A program made the translations under genes and the position numbers. Positions 10,581 through 19,563 of a stretch of 64,000 nt of DNA are shown piece by piece; position 1 is the stretch's first letter, and the number at the start of each line of letters is the position of its first letter. Below the pieces are notes generated by a model. It did not search any database. It was not told the DNA's origin and saw only the letters and a list, made by a program, of their open reading frames with translations. Source of the DNA: Basidiobolus meristosporus CBS 931.73 (Eukaryota > Basidiobolomycota > Basidiobolomycetes > Basidiobolales > Basidiobolaceae); contig MCFE01000512.1 in the NCBI GenBank assembly GCA_002104905.1, positions 1 to 64,000 of the forward strand. The letters run 5' to 3'.

Positions 10581-11230
10581 GATGACAGTTGAGTCCCATG
10601 TTGATAGCTATTCTAGGTGCCCAATTATCAAGCAATCCACAGCCAATTGATCCACGTACTTCATTGCTTCAACAATCTTCCATCTATTGCTCGCCACGAT
10701 AGCTCACCACCATTCCATTTTAGTAGTTTATCTGTTATTATTCGTAATTTTGTGGGAACAAAGTGAGGAGTCATTACAAGATTGTTCATGATGCTGTGAG
10801 CATGAAGGTTTTGACAGAAGTATTCTTATTGCTTGTCCTACGCTGTTTCTTCCTGATATCAGTTGGTGTAATGTGTTGGATAGCCTACAGAGATAGCGAT
10901 TTTGTGATGGGATTTATTATGACATCAACAAAAATAAATAAACAATCCTCTTCAATTTTGACCTTGCTATACCACCTTGGAAGGGACAAACCAAAATGTC
11001 TCATACTACGCCTTTTCAAACTATGGCTTGAGGTGAGCACACAGGAATGGCTTCGGTCTTACGTAGTTCTTGATTTCATAGTTTTAGAATGCTAAGCTAA
11101 TCTGGTTATAAAGCAACCTGTAGCAATCTTTGTGAGTGTTTTGGGATATCTTCACCAGCCATCAGTCGATAGTATACTGAGCCAGATTTACGATGCATTG
11201 CATCAACCACCTTAGGTAGGTTTAGCAAAA
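10581..11230. other. Cluster flank from which a C gene has been lost
   Basis: The block at 10,840-10,925 (CGCTGTTTCTTCCTGATATC, GTTGGTGTAAT, GATGGGATTTATTATGA) is the 3' flank seen after every C gene. At about 10,922 it joins directly to ATCAACAAAAATAAATAAACA, which is the far upstream flank of C genes. The C coding region and its promoter are therefore missing. A 110-codon frame across this junction is accidental. Confidence 0.7.
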
Positions 11231-11756
11231 ATGCAACTCTCCATCACTTCATACATCGCCTCTACCCAATTGACCTCTATTGCACCAGATAAATCTTCAA
11301 GTCGGAACATTAACCGAGGGCTGTGTTGATTTGAAATTATAGAGTCATAAGAGTAGTGATAGCCAAGGGTATCAATGTGTATTCATCATAAAATTATCAC
11401 AACTATATGGATGTGAATGAGGGCAAAGATGAAGGCGAAGGTGAGGACTCGATAGATGACACTTCAACTCAGCCAGAGTCATCCTACAACATGACAAACT
11501 GCAATATAGCAGATATGCAGCCAAGACAGGCCTTGTTGGACAGAGTGAACGCTCACTCATCCAGTGATGCTGATGCCCTGTCGAACTCCAATCAGTTTGA
11601 CCAAGCGCAGGTTATCGACCAAACCCTCTATCAGCCTAAGCAGCAACAGCCCCTAGATCATCATCACCCAGCCAGCCACCCGTAGCCATGTTGGACGCCA
11701 GAAGTACAAGAGATCTGCGCATAAGTGCTTCAAGAACAGATACATTGAATAAATAA
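11231..11756 (+). pseudogene. Family A / A' recombinant pseudogene
   Basis: The first 100 bp (ATGCAACTCTCCATCACTTC at 11,231) are the 5' end of the decayed A' lineage. From about 11,395 the sequence switches to a good A gene, open from 11,407 (MDVNEGKDEGEGEDS) through LLDRVNAHSSS, ALSNSNQF and DQTLYQP. A one-base insertion at about 11,655 then shifts the frame to a TAG at 11,683. The basic tail survives only in another frame and is shortened. There is no signal peptide in frame with the good part. Confidence 0.85.
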
Positions 11757-12037
11757 ATATGACATTTGGCCACCTTAGATTAATATGAAACATCATCAGC
11801 CGTGATTCGTGAATTACCATACTACAGCTGAAATATCACAAGTATATATGTATATATTGGTGTATGTATCAGTTTATTTATCGTACATTAATCATGTAGA
11901 CTACGCGATATCAATGTGATGGAGTCGACAATATTAGAGAGAATGCTGATTTTCAATCTGATAAAGTGTGAGTTCATCAAAGTTAACTAACTATTGCTAC
12001 CATCAATGTTGTAACCATGTTATAATGGTTCCCATGC
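11757..12037. promoter_or_regulatory. Conserved A-to-B spacer and family B upstream block
   Basis: Spacer between an A copy and the next B gene. It opens with the A polyadenylation region and contains ATCAAAGTTAACTAACTATT and GCTACCATCAATGTTGTAAC, a block repeated before every B copy (for example about 15,775, 18,880, 22,450, 25,647, 28,700 and 32,860). Its retention across copies suggests the B promoter or enhancer lies in these last 110 bp. Confidence 0.6.
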
Positions 12038-12045
12038 TATATATT
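12038..12045 (+). promoter_or_regulatory. TATA box of family B gene B1
   Basis: TATATATT begins exactly 47 bp before the ATG. The same position relative to the ATG is found at 15,834, 18,938, 22,508, 25,707 and 28,760 for the other five B genes. Confidence 0.75.
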
Positions 12046-12084
12046 CCCGAGTGTACTTGGCAATGGACTTAGTAGTTCTCAAAG

Positions 12085-12663
12085 ATGCGCGCATTCATTG
12101 TATCCTTGACCTTGGGCCTTGCTTCTCTTCAGGCCACCATTGCTGCTCCAGTCCCATGCTCCGAATCATGCAACCGTGAGCATAGAAGAGTCCGTTATCG
12201 CAGGTATTCATGCTCGGACCAAGCAAGCAACTGCTACCAGCAAGTCCAGGTTCAGCCCACTGTTGAAACGCCAAACGTCCAAGTGCCATTGTTGCGTCAG
12301 GTGTTCACCACCGTGACCAGAAAGCATGACAATCTGAACACTGCCAACGCCAACAGTGACAAGAGTCTCGATGTTCAGTTTCAAGCAGGCCCTAGCCTCG
12401 AAGTAGAAGGCTCAGCCAGCGCATCCGAGTACGCCAAACAGAAGGGTGCTGAACACTCCGAAGATGGCTCTGGTTACCCTATTGTTGTGGTTCAGCCTGC
12501 ACAAGATGAGACATACTCCACACCAGTAGTGGACACCCAATGCATCGAAGGATGCTCTGACCAAGATACACAGTACTCTGAGCCCATGGTAGATGTTCAA
12601 TGTGGTGATGACTGTGCTAATCAGGACCCACAGTATACCGAGCCCATGGAAGACACTCAATGA
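12085..12663 (+). CDS. Family B small secreted protein, copy B1
   Basis: A 192-residue protein of unrecognised family, predicted secreted: residues 1-20 form a signal peptide with a likely cut at A20/A21. The mature N-terminus is a compact basic head (C25, C29, HRRVRYRRY at 34-42, C43, C50). The middle domain holds LLRQVFTTVTRKHD (69-82), ANANS (87-91) and GPSLEVEGSASAS (102-114). The tail is acidic, with two 20-residue repeats at 150-169 and 170-189, each with C-x3-C and QD.QY.EP, giving eight cysteines in all. There is no intron and no known domain. B1 is the most diverged tail version (YSEPMVD in repeat 1, YTEP in repeat 2). AATAAA lies 28 bp after the stop. Function unknown; a wall-associated or effector-type role is only a guess. 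Confidence 0.9.
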   Translation: MRAFIVSLTLGLASLQATIAAPVPCSESCNREHRRVRYRRYSCSDQASNCYQQVQVQPTVETPNVQVPLLRQVFTTVTRKHDNLNTANANSDKSLDVQFQAGPSLEVEGSASASEYAKQKGAEHSEDGSGYPIVVVQPAQDETYSTPVVDTQCIEGCSDQDTQYSEPMVDVQCGDDCANQDPQYTEPMEDTQ

Positions 12664-13294
12664 CCCGACGACTGCACTTGAGCCCAAATGCAATAAAGAT
12701 CCATTATCCATTTTATTTTTCGCCTCATATGTGAGCAGAAATATAGCCATTAACAGCATGGGAGCAAAGAGCGTTTGACAAACTTAAAACCAAGCCAATT
12801 TCCACACTTCACTCTGATGATCCGAAGTCCAGTCACCAATTCAGGAGAAGGGTATACTATATTATTGAACTAACTTGAGTAAAATCAATCCTATGTTGAT
12901 AGCTATTCTATGTGGCCAATCATCAAACAATCCACAACTACTCACCACTATTCCATTTTAGTAACTTATTCGTTATTATTCGCAATTCAGAGGGGACACA
13001 ACCAAAATAATTCACACTGTCATGTGAGGAGTTGTTAGATGTTCTGAGCATAAAGTTTTAACGTCGAATATGCCTGACCGAAAGGCACTGCGTATCCATA
13101 TCTATGTTTGGTTATTTCGGTTGATGCTCATTCCACTCATCCCTGTGGTCACATCTACGCTGTTTTTTCCTGATATCAGTTGGTGTAATCTTATTTGCAG
13201 AAGAAATGTGCGTGTTTTATAGCATGCAGAAATAGCGATTATATGATAGGATTTATTATGAATGCCAAACCAATGTTTACATGATCCGATTGAG
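12664..13294. other. B1-C1 convergent intergenic block
   Basis: Convergent 3' flanks: the B polyadenylation signal at 12,692 and, on the other strand, the C signal (TTTATT on plus, 13,252). The rest is repeat-unit flank such as CTCATATGTGAGCAGAAATA and ATTCCACTCATCCCTGTGGT. No gene is seen. Confidence 0.6.
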
Positions 13295-13717
13295 TCAAAA
13301 GCGGCCGCTGTATCTACTTCTACGGTAGCGTCGTTGACAACGTTTGCACGATGGCTGATCGTCGTCGTCACTCGAGTCTTGAGTATCATCCTCATCGGGA
13401 GTAATTGATTGTACATATGTCGGTGCAGATGGTTGGTACAATGTCTGATCTACTTGCTGCACTTGCTCAAATTGATTCTGGTTGGAAAGTGCCTCAGCGT
13501 TCTGTGCAGAATTAGTCTGAGCGTTGTCCAACAATGGATAGGCGTTCGGGGACTCCAGTTGATAGTATATTGGTGTATATGACACTAATGGTTCTTTGTC
13601 GAAGTCCACTGGGACACCCTGGTCTACTTGCTGGTTGTCATATGTTGCAATGGGCGATGCATAAGATGCACCGAATAGGAATACTAAGGCGGATAGAATG
13701 CGGAAAGTGCGTTGCAT
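13295..13717 (-). CDS. Family C small secreted protein, copy C1
   Basis: A 140-residue protein of unrecognised family. I start it at the ATG of MQRTFRILSALVFLFGASYA because this methionine is present in every C copy, whereas the upstream in-frame ATG here (codon -6) is GTG in most others. The signal peptide is followed by SPIATYDNQQVDQG, a Tyr/Pro segment, and the 35-residue Q/N-rich module shared with family A (LLDN...ALSNQNQF...DQTLYQP). An acidic run (DEDDTQDSSDDDD) and a basic tail with C-x2-C and RRYRRSRYSGRF end the protein. It is four residues shorter than its sisters because DFGGNADNEP is reduced to DFDKEP. It is transcribed toward B1. Function unknown. Confidence 0.88.
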   Translation of the reverse strand: MQRTFRILSALVFLFGASYASPIATYDNQQVDQGVPVDFDKEPLVSYTPIYYQLESPNAYPLLDNAQTNSAQNAEALSNQNQFEQVQQVDQTLYQPSAPTYVQSITPDEDDTQDSSDDDDQPSCKRCQRRYRRSRYSGRF

Positions 13718-13755
13718 GTTGGCGCCTGATGACATACTGGAAGGCAAACAGTTGC

Positions 13756-13764
13756 TTTTATGTA
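13756..13764 (-). promoter_or_regulatory. TATA-like box of C1
   Basis: On the minus strand this reads TACATAAAA, about 40-47 bp before the C1 ATG. The same sequence precedes the other C copies, with one base changed before C5. Confidence 0.6.
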
Positions 13765-14275
13765 TGGTTTGCTAGATTCATCAGCGATCATCAGCAACCA
13801 AACCCAGTTTACTAAATTATGAAGCAAAGGTGAGTAAAGTTAATCAGCATTTCACTTTCATTGCAATGATCAGTGAATAGGTGTTGATTAACACCGTAAT
13901 CCCGGCGACCAATCACTTCAGTACATCAAGAAAAATAAATAAACATTCGTCTTCAATTTTGAGCTTGCTATACCACTTTGGAATGACAAACGCGGTAGTG
14001 AAGGGACAAACTAAAATGACTCATACTACGCCTTTTCAAGCTATGGCTTGAAGTGAGCACACAGGAATCGCGTCGTTCTTGCGTAGTTCTCGATTTCATC
14101 GTCGAAGGCCACCAAGCTACTCTGATTATATAGTACCCTGCAGCTATTTTTATGAGTATGTTGGGATTATGAACGAATTAACATCTTCACCGGCCATCAG
14201 TCGATAGTATACTGAACTAAATTTACGATTTAGCATAATGCATTGCATCGACCACCTCAAGTCCGCTTAGCAAAA
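13765..14275. other. C upstream flank
   Basis: Repeat-unit DNA with a CCAAT-type motif (GCGACCAATCAC at about 13,907) and the block ACTACGCCTTTTCAAGCTAT that recurs at each C-A interval. No gene is seen. Confidence 0.55.
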
Positions 14276-14372
14276 ATGTAACTCGCCATCACTTTGCTGG
14301 CTTCATATATCACCTCTATCCAAGCGATCTCTATTGCAGCAGATGAACCTAGAGTTGCATTGATTTGAGATC
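14276..14372 (+). pseudogene. Family A' relic (5' end only)
   Basis: ATGTAACTCGCCATCACTTT aligns with the A start ATGCAGCTTACTCTCACTTT, but the second codon is a stop. Homology fades after about 100 bp. It is the first half of an A'-B' relic pair that sits left of A1. Confidence 0.7.
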
Positions 14373-14459
14373 GTAGATTCATAGGGATAGTGATTGCTAA
14401 GGGTATTAATGTGTACCTATCACTATGACTATCAGCATGTGGCTTTCCAAATCTTCAAT

Positions 14460-14800
14460 GATGTAGCTACTTTTCCTTTTGGCCATCGTTGTTGCTCCAA
14501 TTCCACGCTCCGAATCATGCAATCGCAACCATAAAAGAGTGCATTATCGTAGTTCGTCATGCTCCGATCGAGCAAGTAACTGCCACCAGCAAGCCCGAGC
14601 TCTGCCAACTGTAGAGACTTCGAATGCCCAAGTACGATTGTACGTTGAAGGATGCGTTATCAGGATATACAAAACACTGAGCCCATGGAAGTTGCTCAGT
14701 TTGGCAATGACTGTGCTAATCAGGACTTACTGTATGCTGACTTTATGGACGACACTCAACGTACCGACAACTGCACTTAATTCAATAAATCTCGATTATC
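14460..14800 (+). pseudogene. Family B' relic
   Basis: Contains RSESCNRNHKRVHYRSSSCSD and the ASNCHQQ...PTVETSNAQV segment of the B head (about 14,500-14,640). It then jumps, with loss of the whole middle domain, to degenerate copies of the acidic Cys repeats (GAAGGATGCGTTATCAG onward) and the B 3' end near 14,800. The start is missing. The 5' side is A'-type flank. Confidence 0.8.
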
Positions 14801-14956
14801 CATATCATTTGCTCTTAAAGCCAATCTAACTTGATTGCTAATAGCTAAACCAGGTAGTTAGTTGATGGGCAACAAAAGCAGGACATAGCATGTGAATTCC
14901 TGGCCTCAAGTGAGTCTGATACAGGGTGTAGTATAGTAGACTATGCCAAATACCAC

Positions 14957-14962
14957 TATAAA
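14957..14962 (+). promoter_or_regulatory. TATA box of family A gene A1
   Basis: TATAAA starts 41 bp before the ATG. The identical spacing occurs at 24,811 and 32,063 for the other full-length A genes and at 2,062 for the outlying A relic. Confidence 0.75.
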
Positions 14963-14997
14963 GTGAGCTTACGACTGGTTTTACGATATTCATCAAA

Positions 14998-15552
14998 ATG
15001 CAGCTTACTCTCACTTTGCTCGCTTTGTACTTTGCTTCTATCCATGCATTCCCTGCCACAGAAGATACCTCTTCTCAGGTGAGCTACGGTGACAATTTGT
15101 GCGGGGAGCAAGTAAGTCCTTGCTACCCAGAAACTCAATCGCCTGCAGATGACTATCAGCCGGAACAGGACGAGGGTGATCACTATATGGATGAGAATGG
15201 GGGTGAAGATGAAGGCGAAGGTGAAGATTCAATGGATGGCACTACAACTCAGCCAGAATCATCCTACGAGATGCCCAACTTCAATATAGCCGACCTGCAA
15301 CCAAGACAGGCCTTGTTGGACAGAGTGAACGCTCACTCATCCAGTGATGCTGATGCTCTGTCGAATTCTAATCAGTTTGACCAAGCGCAGGTTATCGACC
15401 AAACCCTCTATCAGCCTAAGCAGCAACAGCCCCAGATCATTATCACTCAGCCAGCCACCCATAGCTATGGTGGAGGCCAGAAGAAGTACAAGAGGTCTGT
15501 ACATAAGTACTTCAAGATCAGATATTTCAGTGGGAATCGATACATTGATTAA
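14998..15552 (+). CDS. Family A small secreted protein, copy A1
   Basis: A 184-residue protein with no recognised domain. Residues 1-17 are a signal peptide (cut after IHA). Two cysteines follow (35 and 42), then an acidic Glu/Asp/Gly stretch at 56-80. The Q/N-rich module runs from LLD (106) through ALSNSNQF (120-127) to DQTLYQP (134-140). QQQPQIIIT comes next, and the protein ends in a basic Tyr/Lys/Arg tail (about 162-182) with a dibasic KR at 165-166 that a Kex2-type protease could cut. A1 differs from A3 and A5 at several positions, including F18 instead of L and NGGED in the acidic part. AATAAA overlaps the stop codon, so the 3' UTR must be very short. Unknown function; co-oriented with B2, 328 bp downstream. 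Confidence 0.9.
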   Translation: MQLTLTLLALYFASIHAFPATEDTSSQVSYGDNLCGEQVSPCYPETQSPADDYQPEQDEGDHYMDENGGEDEGEGEDSMDGTTTQPESSYEMPNFNIADLQPRQALLDRVNAHSSSDADALSNSNQFDQAQVIDQTLYQPKQQQPQIIITQPATHSYGGGQKKYKRSVHKYFKIRYFSGNRYID

Positions 15553-15880
15553 ATAAACATTTCATTTGGTCACCCTATATTAAAATGAAACATCATCAGC
15601 CGTGGTTCGTGAATTACCGCACTACTGCTGAAATATCAAAAGCATATGCGAATATATTAGGGTATATATTGGTGTATTTATCAGTGTATTTATCGTGTTG
15701 TAACCAAATAAAGTGCGCGATATCAATGCGATTGAGCCGATGATGGCAGAGCGAATGCTAATTTTCAATCTGATAAAGTTAACTAACTATTGCTACCATC
15801 AACGTTGTAACCATGTTATAATGATTCCCATGCTATATATTCCCGAGTGTACTTGGCAATGAACTCAGCAGTTCTCAAAG
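15553..15880. promoter_or_regulatory. A1-B2 spacer with B upstream block and TATA box
   Basis: This is a 328-bp spacer. It has the A 3' end, a stretch of repeated TGTATTTATC and TATATTGG words, the conserved GTTAACTAACTATTGC block and TATATATT at 15,834-15,841. Confidence 0.6.
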
Positions 15881-16459
15881 ATGCGTACATTCATTGTATC
15901 ATTGATCTTGGGCCTTGCCTCTCTTCAAGCCGCCGTTGCTGCTCCAGTCCCATGCTCCGAATCATGCAACCGTGAGCATAGAAGAGTCCGTTATCGCAGG
16001 TATTCATGCTCAGACCAAGCAAGCAACTGCTACCAGCAATCCCAGGTTCAGTCCACTGTTGAAACGCCAAACGTCCAAGTGCCATTGTTGCGTCAGGTGT
16101 TCACCACCGTGACCAGAAAGCATGACAATCTGAACGCTGCCAACGCCAATAGTGACAAGAGTCTCGATGTTCAGTTTCAAGCAGGCCCTAGTCTCGAAGT
16201 AGAAGGTTCAGCTAGCGCATCCGAGTACGCCAAACAGAAGGGTACTGAACACTCAGACAATGGCGCTGATTACCCCACTGTTATGATTCAGCCTGCACAA
16301 GATGAGACATACTCCACACCAGTAGTGGTCACCCAATGCATCGAAGGGTGCTCAGACCAAGATACACAGTACACTGAGCCCATGGAAGATGTTCAATGTG
16401 GCGATAACTGTGCTAATCAGGACCCACAGTATACTGAGCCCATGGAAGACACTCAATGA
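15881..16459 (+). CDS. Family B small secreted protein, copy B2
   Basis: Full-length 192-residue copy with intact signal peptide (MRTFIVSLILGLASLQAAVA) and all eight cysteines. It has the most private changes of the full-length set: QSQVQSTVE in the linker, LNAANA in the middle domain, TEHSDNGADYPTVMI before the tail and VVVTQC at the start of repeat 1. Both 20-residue acidic repeats are present (YTEP in each). It lies between A1, on the same strand, and the convergent C2 gene. Confidence 0.9.
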   Translation: MRTFIVSLILGLASLQAAVAAPVPCSESCNREHRRVRYRRYSCSDQASNCYQQSQVQSTVETPNVQVPLLRQVFTTVTRKHDNLNAANANSDKSLDVQFQAGPSLEVEGSASASEYAKQKGTEHSDNGADYPTVMIQPAQDETYSTPVVVTQCIEGCSDQDTQYTEPMEDVQCGDNCANQDPQYTEPMEDTQ

Positions 16460-17152
16460 ACCAACGACTGCACTTGAGCCCAAATCCAATAAAATTTCAT
16501 TATTCATGTTATTTTTCGCCTCGTATGGGATAGCAGAAATATAGCCGTTACCATCAAGAAAATAAGGGTATTTTACAAACTCAACACCATGCCAATTTCC
16601 GCACTTCCCTCTGATAACCCGAAGTCCAGCGACCAATCCAGGAAAAGGGTAAGAAACGTCTTGAAGTACTGCTTGAAGGTCATGGGTAGCTTGTTCAATA
16701 GGTTTTATGTGGGTTTAGTCAATATGGAAATCGGGTCTCCTTGAGCATATCACCATTCCAAGAAGTTCTAGCATGAGTCCGCTATTATAGAGGGTAGGAT
16801 ACATGATAAATAAGGAGAATTCGGTGTGTGTCAAATCCAATAGTCTGGTGCTTTTGACTTATATTCACTGGTACCAGCAGAGTGAGAAAGTACCAAAGCC
16901 CAACTATTGCTTACTACCATTACCAGCACATAACTAATACGCACTACAGACGAATGCTTCTTATTGTAATTGAGAAAATTGGTGCTTGATCGGCTCTTTC
17001 CCTTACATTAATATCGGTTAAATACTCGCCGTTGTTCCACCCATCCCTGTGGTCATGTCTCTTTTGTGACTTTTTTTCCTGGTATTAATTGTCAGAAACT
17101 GGAGTGATGTCGGTTATATATTACATTATCTTATTTATTAAACCTATTCATA
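16460..17152. other. B2-C2 convergent intergenic block
   Basis: B 3' flank with an AATAAA about 30 bp after the stop, then repeat-unit DNA. TCAATATGGAAATCGGGTCT at about 16,718 recurs where the B relic at 33.3 kb is broken. No gene is seen. Confidence 0.55.
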
Positions 17153-17587
17153 TCAATAGCTGTCTCTGAATCTACGCCTACGGTAGCGTTGTTGACAACG
17201 TTTACACGATGGTTGATCGTCGTCGTCACTCGAGTCCTCAGTGTCATCCTCGTTGGGTGTAATTGATTGCACATATGTCGGCGCAGATGGTTGGTACAAT
17301 GTTTGATCTACTTGCTGCACCTGGTCGTACTGATTCTGGTTGGAAAGTGCCTGAGCGTTCTGTGCAGAATTCATCTTCACATTGTCCAACAATGGATAGG
17401 TGTCTGGAGACTCTAGTTGATAGTATGTTGGTGTATATGGCACTAATGGTTCATTGTCGGCATTGCCGCCAAAGTCCACTGGGATACCCTGGTTTACTTG
17501 CTGGTTGTCATACGTTGCAATGGGCGATGCGTAAGATGCACCGAATAGGAATACTAAGGCGGATAGAATGCGTAAAGTGCGTTGCAT
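17153..17587 (-). CDS. Family C small secreted protein, copy C2 (C'-type 3' end)
   Basis: A 144-residue protein starting at the conserved MQRT methionine. The domain order matches C1, with private changes LLDNVKMNSAQ, NQNQYDQ, TPNEDDTEDSS and CQQRYRRRRFRDSY. The RDSY ending and the 3' flank (ACCTATTCATATCAATAGCT) match the decayed C' lineage rather than C. This is therefore either the only intact C' gene or a C/C' recombinant whose junction lies near the C-terminus. The Cys pair and acidic run are intact. Confidence 0.88.
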   Translation of the reverse strand: MQRTLRILSALVFLFGASYASPIATYDNQQVNQGIPVDFGGNADNEPLVPYTPTYYQLESPDTYPLLDNVKMNSAQNAQALSNQNQYDQVQQVDQTLYQPSAPTYVQSITPNEDDTEDSSDDDDQPSCKRCQQRYRRRRFRDSY

Positions 17588-17629
17588 GTTGGCGCTTGAT
17601 GACACACTGGAAGGTAAACAGTTGCTTTT

Positions 17630-18138
17630 ATGTATGGTTTGCTAGATTCATCAGCGATCATCAGCAACCAAGCCCAGTTTACTAAATTATGAAGCAAAGG
17701 TGAGTAAAGTTAATCAGCATTTCACTTTCATTGCACTGATCAGTGAGTAAGAGTTGATTAACATCGTAATCCAGGCGACCAATCACTTCAGTACATGAAG
17801 AAAAACAAATAAACATTCGTCTTCAATTCTGGGCTTGCTATACCACTTTGGAATGACATACGCGGTAGTGAAGGGACAAACTAAAATGACTCATACTACG
17901 CCTTTTCAAGCTATGGCTTGAAGTGAGCACACAGGAATGGCTTCATTCTTACGTAGTTCTTGATTTCATAGTCGTAGAACGCTAGGCTACTCTGGTTTTA
18001 TAACAACCTGTAACAATCTTTGTGAGTGTTATGGGATCATGACTGAATTAATATCTTCACCAGCCTTCAGTCGATAGTATACTGAGTTGAATTTACGATG
18101 TAGCATTATGCATTGTACCAATTAGCTTAGCTTAGCAA
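17630..18138. other. C2 upstream flank
   Basis: Same repeat-unit DNA as 13,765-14,275, including the CCAAT-type motif and ACTACGCCTTTTCAAGCTAT. No gene is seen. Confidence 0.5.
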
Positions 18139-18705
18139 AAATGTAACTCACCATCACCTCTGTCCAAGTGATCTTCCAGTGTAGCAGACGAATCTTCGAG
18201 TTGTGTTGATCTGAAACTGAAGAGCCGTAAGAATAGTGATTGTTAAGGGTATTAATGTGTATTTATCACAGCACTTCAACTGCTAGTTTCTAATGCCCCG
18301 ACCGAGCAAGTGACTGTTAACAGCAAGTCCAAGTTCTGCATACTGTTGAAACGTCGAATGTCCAAGTGCCATTATTATGTCAAGTGTTCACCACTGTTAC
18401 CAAAAAACATGGCAATCTGAGTACTGCTAACGCTAATAGGGAAAAGAGTCTTAATGCCAAGCTGGCCCTAGCCTCGAAGTAGAAGGTTCAGCCAGCGCAT
18501 CCGAGTACGCCAAACTGAAGAGTGCTGAGCAATCAGACGATGGCTCTAATTTCCCATTGTTGTGACTTAGCTTGCACAAGATGAGACATACACTACACCA
18601 GTAGTAGACACCCAATGCGTTGAAGGATGCGCTGATCAAGATACTGAAAGGAATACAAGAGATCGGCTCAGATATTCTAGTGGAAATAGACACAAGGAAC
18701 ATCAT
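18139..18705 (+). pseudogene. A'-B'-A chimeric relic
   Basis: It begins with an A' 5' relic (ATGTAACTCACCATCACC). From about 18,298 it is a B' copy lacking the signal peptide and head, with SNVQVPLLC.VFTTVTKKHG, ANAN and PSLEVEGSASASEYAKLKSAEQSDDGSN readable in pieces. At about 18,645 the B tail is cut inside repeat 1 and joined to the last codons and 3' flank of an A gene (AAGGAATACAAGAGATCGG...AGATATTCTAGTGG). Several stops and shifts make it non-functional. It records a B-to-A recombination event. Confidence 0.8.
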
Positions 18706-18937
18706 TTCACTTGACCACCTTATATTAAAATGAAACATCAGCATTGATTCGTAAATCACTATACTACAGCTGGAATATCAAAAGCATATGTGCATTTATT
18801 GGTGTATTTATCAGTGTATTTATCCTCCTGTAATCATGCAAACTACGCGATGATGGTAGACAGAATGCTAATCTGATCAAAGTTAACTAACTATTGCTAC
18901 CATCAATGTTAAAACCATATTATACTGGTTCCCATGC

Positions 18938-18945
18938 TATATATT
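18938..18945 (+). promoter_or_regulatory. TATA box of B3
   Basis: TATATATT, 47 bp before the ATG of B3. The GTTAACTAACTATTGCTACC block lies 50-60 bp further upstream. Confidence 0.7.
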
Positions 18946-18984
18946 CCCGAGCGTACTTGGCAATGAACTCAGCAGTTCTCAAAG

Positions 18985-19563
18985 ATGCGTACATTCATTG
19001 TATCCTTGATCTTGGGCCTTGCCTCTCTTCAAGCCGCCGTTGCTGCTCCAGTCCCATGCTCCGAATCATGCAACCGCGAGCATAGAAGAGTCCGTTATCG
19101 CAGGTATTCATGCTCGGACCAAGCAAGCAACTGCTACCAGCAAGTCCAGGTTCAGCCCACTGTTGAAACGCCAAACGTCCAAGCGCCATTGTTGCGTCAG
19201 GTGTTCACCACCGTGACCAGAAAGCATGACAATCTGAACACTGCCAACGCCAATAGTGACAAGAGTCTCGATGTTCAGTTTCAAGCAGGCCCTAGTCTCG
19301 AAGTAGAAGGCTCAGCCAGCGCATCCGAGTACACCAAACAGAAGGGTGCTGAACACTCAGACGATGGCTCTGGTTACCCCATTGTTATGGTTCAGCCTGC
19401 GCAAGATGAGACATACTCCACACCAGTAGTGGACACCCAATGCATCGAAGGATGCTCTGACCAAGATACACAGTACACTGAGCCCATGGAAGATGTTCAA
19501 TGTGGCGATGACTGTGCTAATCAGGACTCACAGTATACTGAGCCCATGGAAGACACTCAATGA
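18985..19563 (+). CDS. Family B small secreted protein, copy B3
   Basis: Full-length 192-residue copy. It is close to B2 in the signal peptide (LQAAVA) but like B1, B4 and B6 in the linker (VQVQPTVE). Private changes are NVQAPLL instead of NVQVPLL and EYTKQK instead of EYAKQK. All eight cysteines and both acidic repeats are intact. Its immediate upstream neighbour is the chimeric relic rather than an A gene, so it stands without a functional A partner. Confidence 0.9.
   Translation: MRTFIVSLILGLASLQAAVAAPVPCSESCNREHRRVRYRRYSCSDQASNCYQQVQVQPTVETPNVQAPLLRQVFTTVTRKHDNLNTANANSDKSLDVQFQAGPSLEVEGSASASEYTKQKGAEHSDDGSGYPIVMVQPAQDETYSTPVVDTQCIEGCSDQDTQYTEPMEDVQCGDDCANQDSQYTEPMEDTQ

Noticed and set aside
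10763-11095. 110-codon hydrophobic plus-strand frame
   Set aside because: Runs across the junction of two C-gene flanks after loss of a C gene. The same DNA is non-coding at the other cassettes.
12095-12289. 64-codon minus-strand frames opposite each B gene, and 65-codon frames in the third frame
   Set aside because: Shadows of the conserved B coding sequence; they vary as expected from B codon changes.
13718-13747. Longer N-terminus for family C (upstream ATG in C1)
   Set aside because: That ATG is GTG in most other C copies, and the signal peptide begins at the conserved MQRT methionine.
15110-15150. Possible intron in family A, donor-like GTAAGT after GEQ codons
   Set aside because: The candidate acceptors would give introns of only 20-40 bp, the frame is open without splicing, and copy A3 has ATAAGT at this place.
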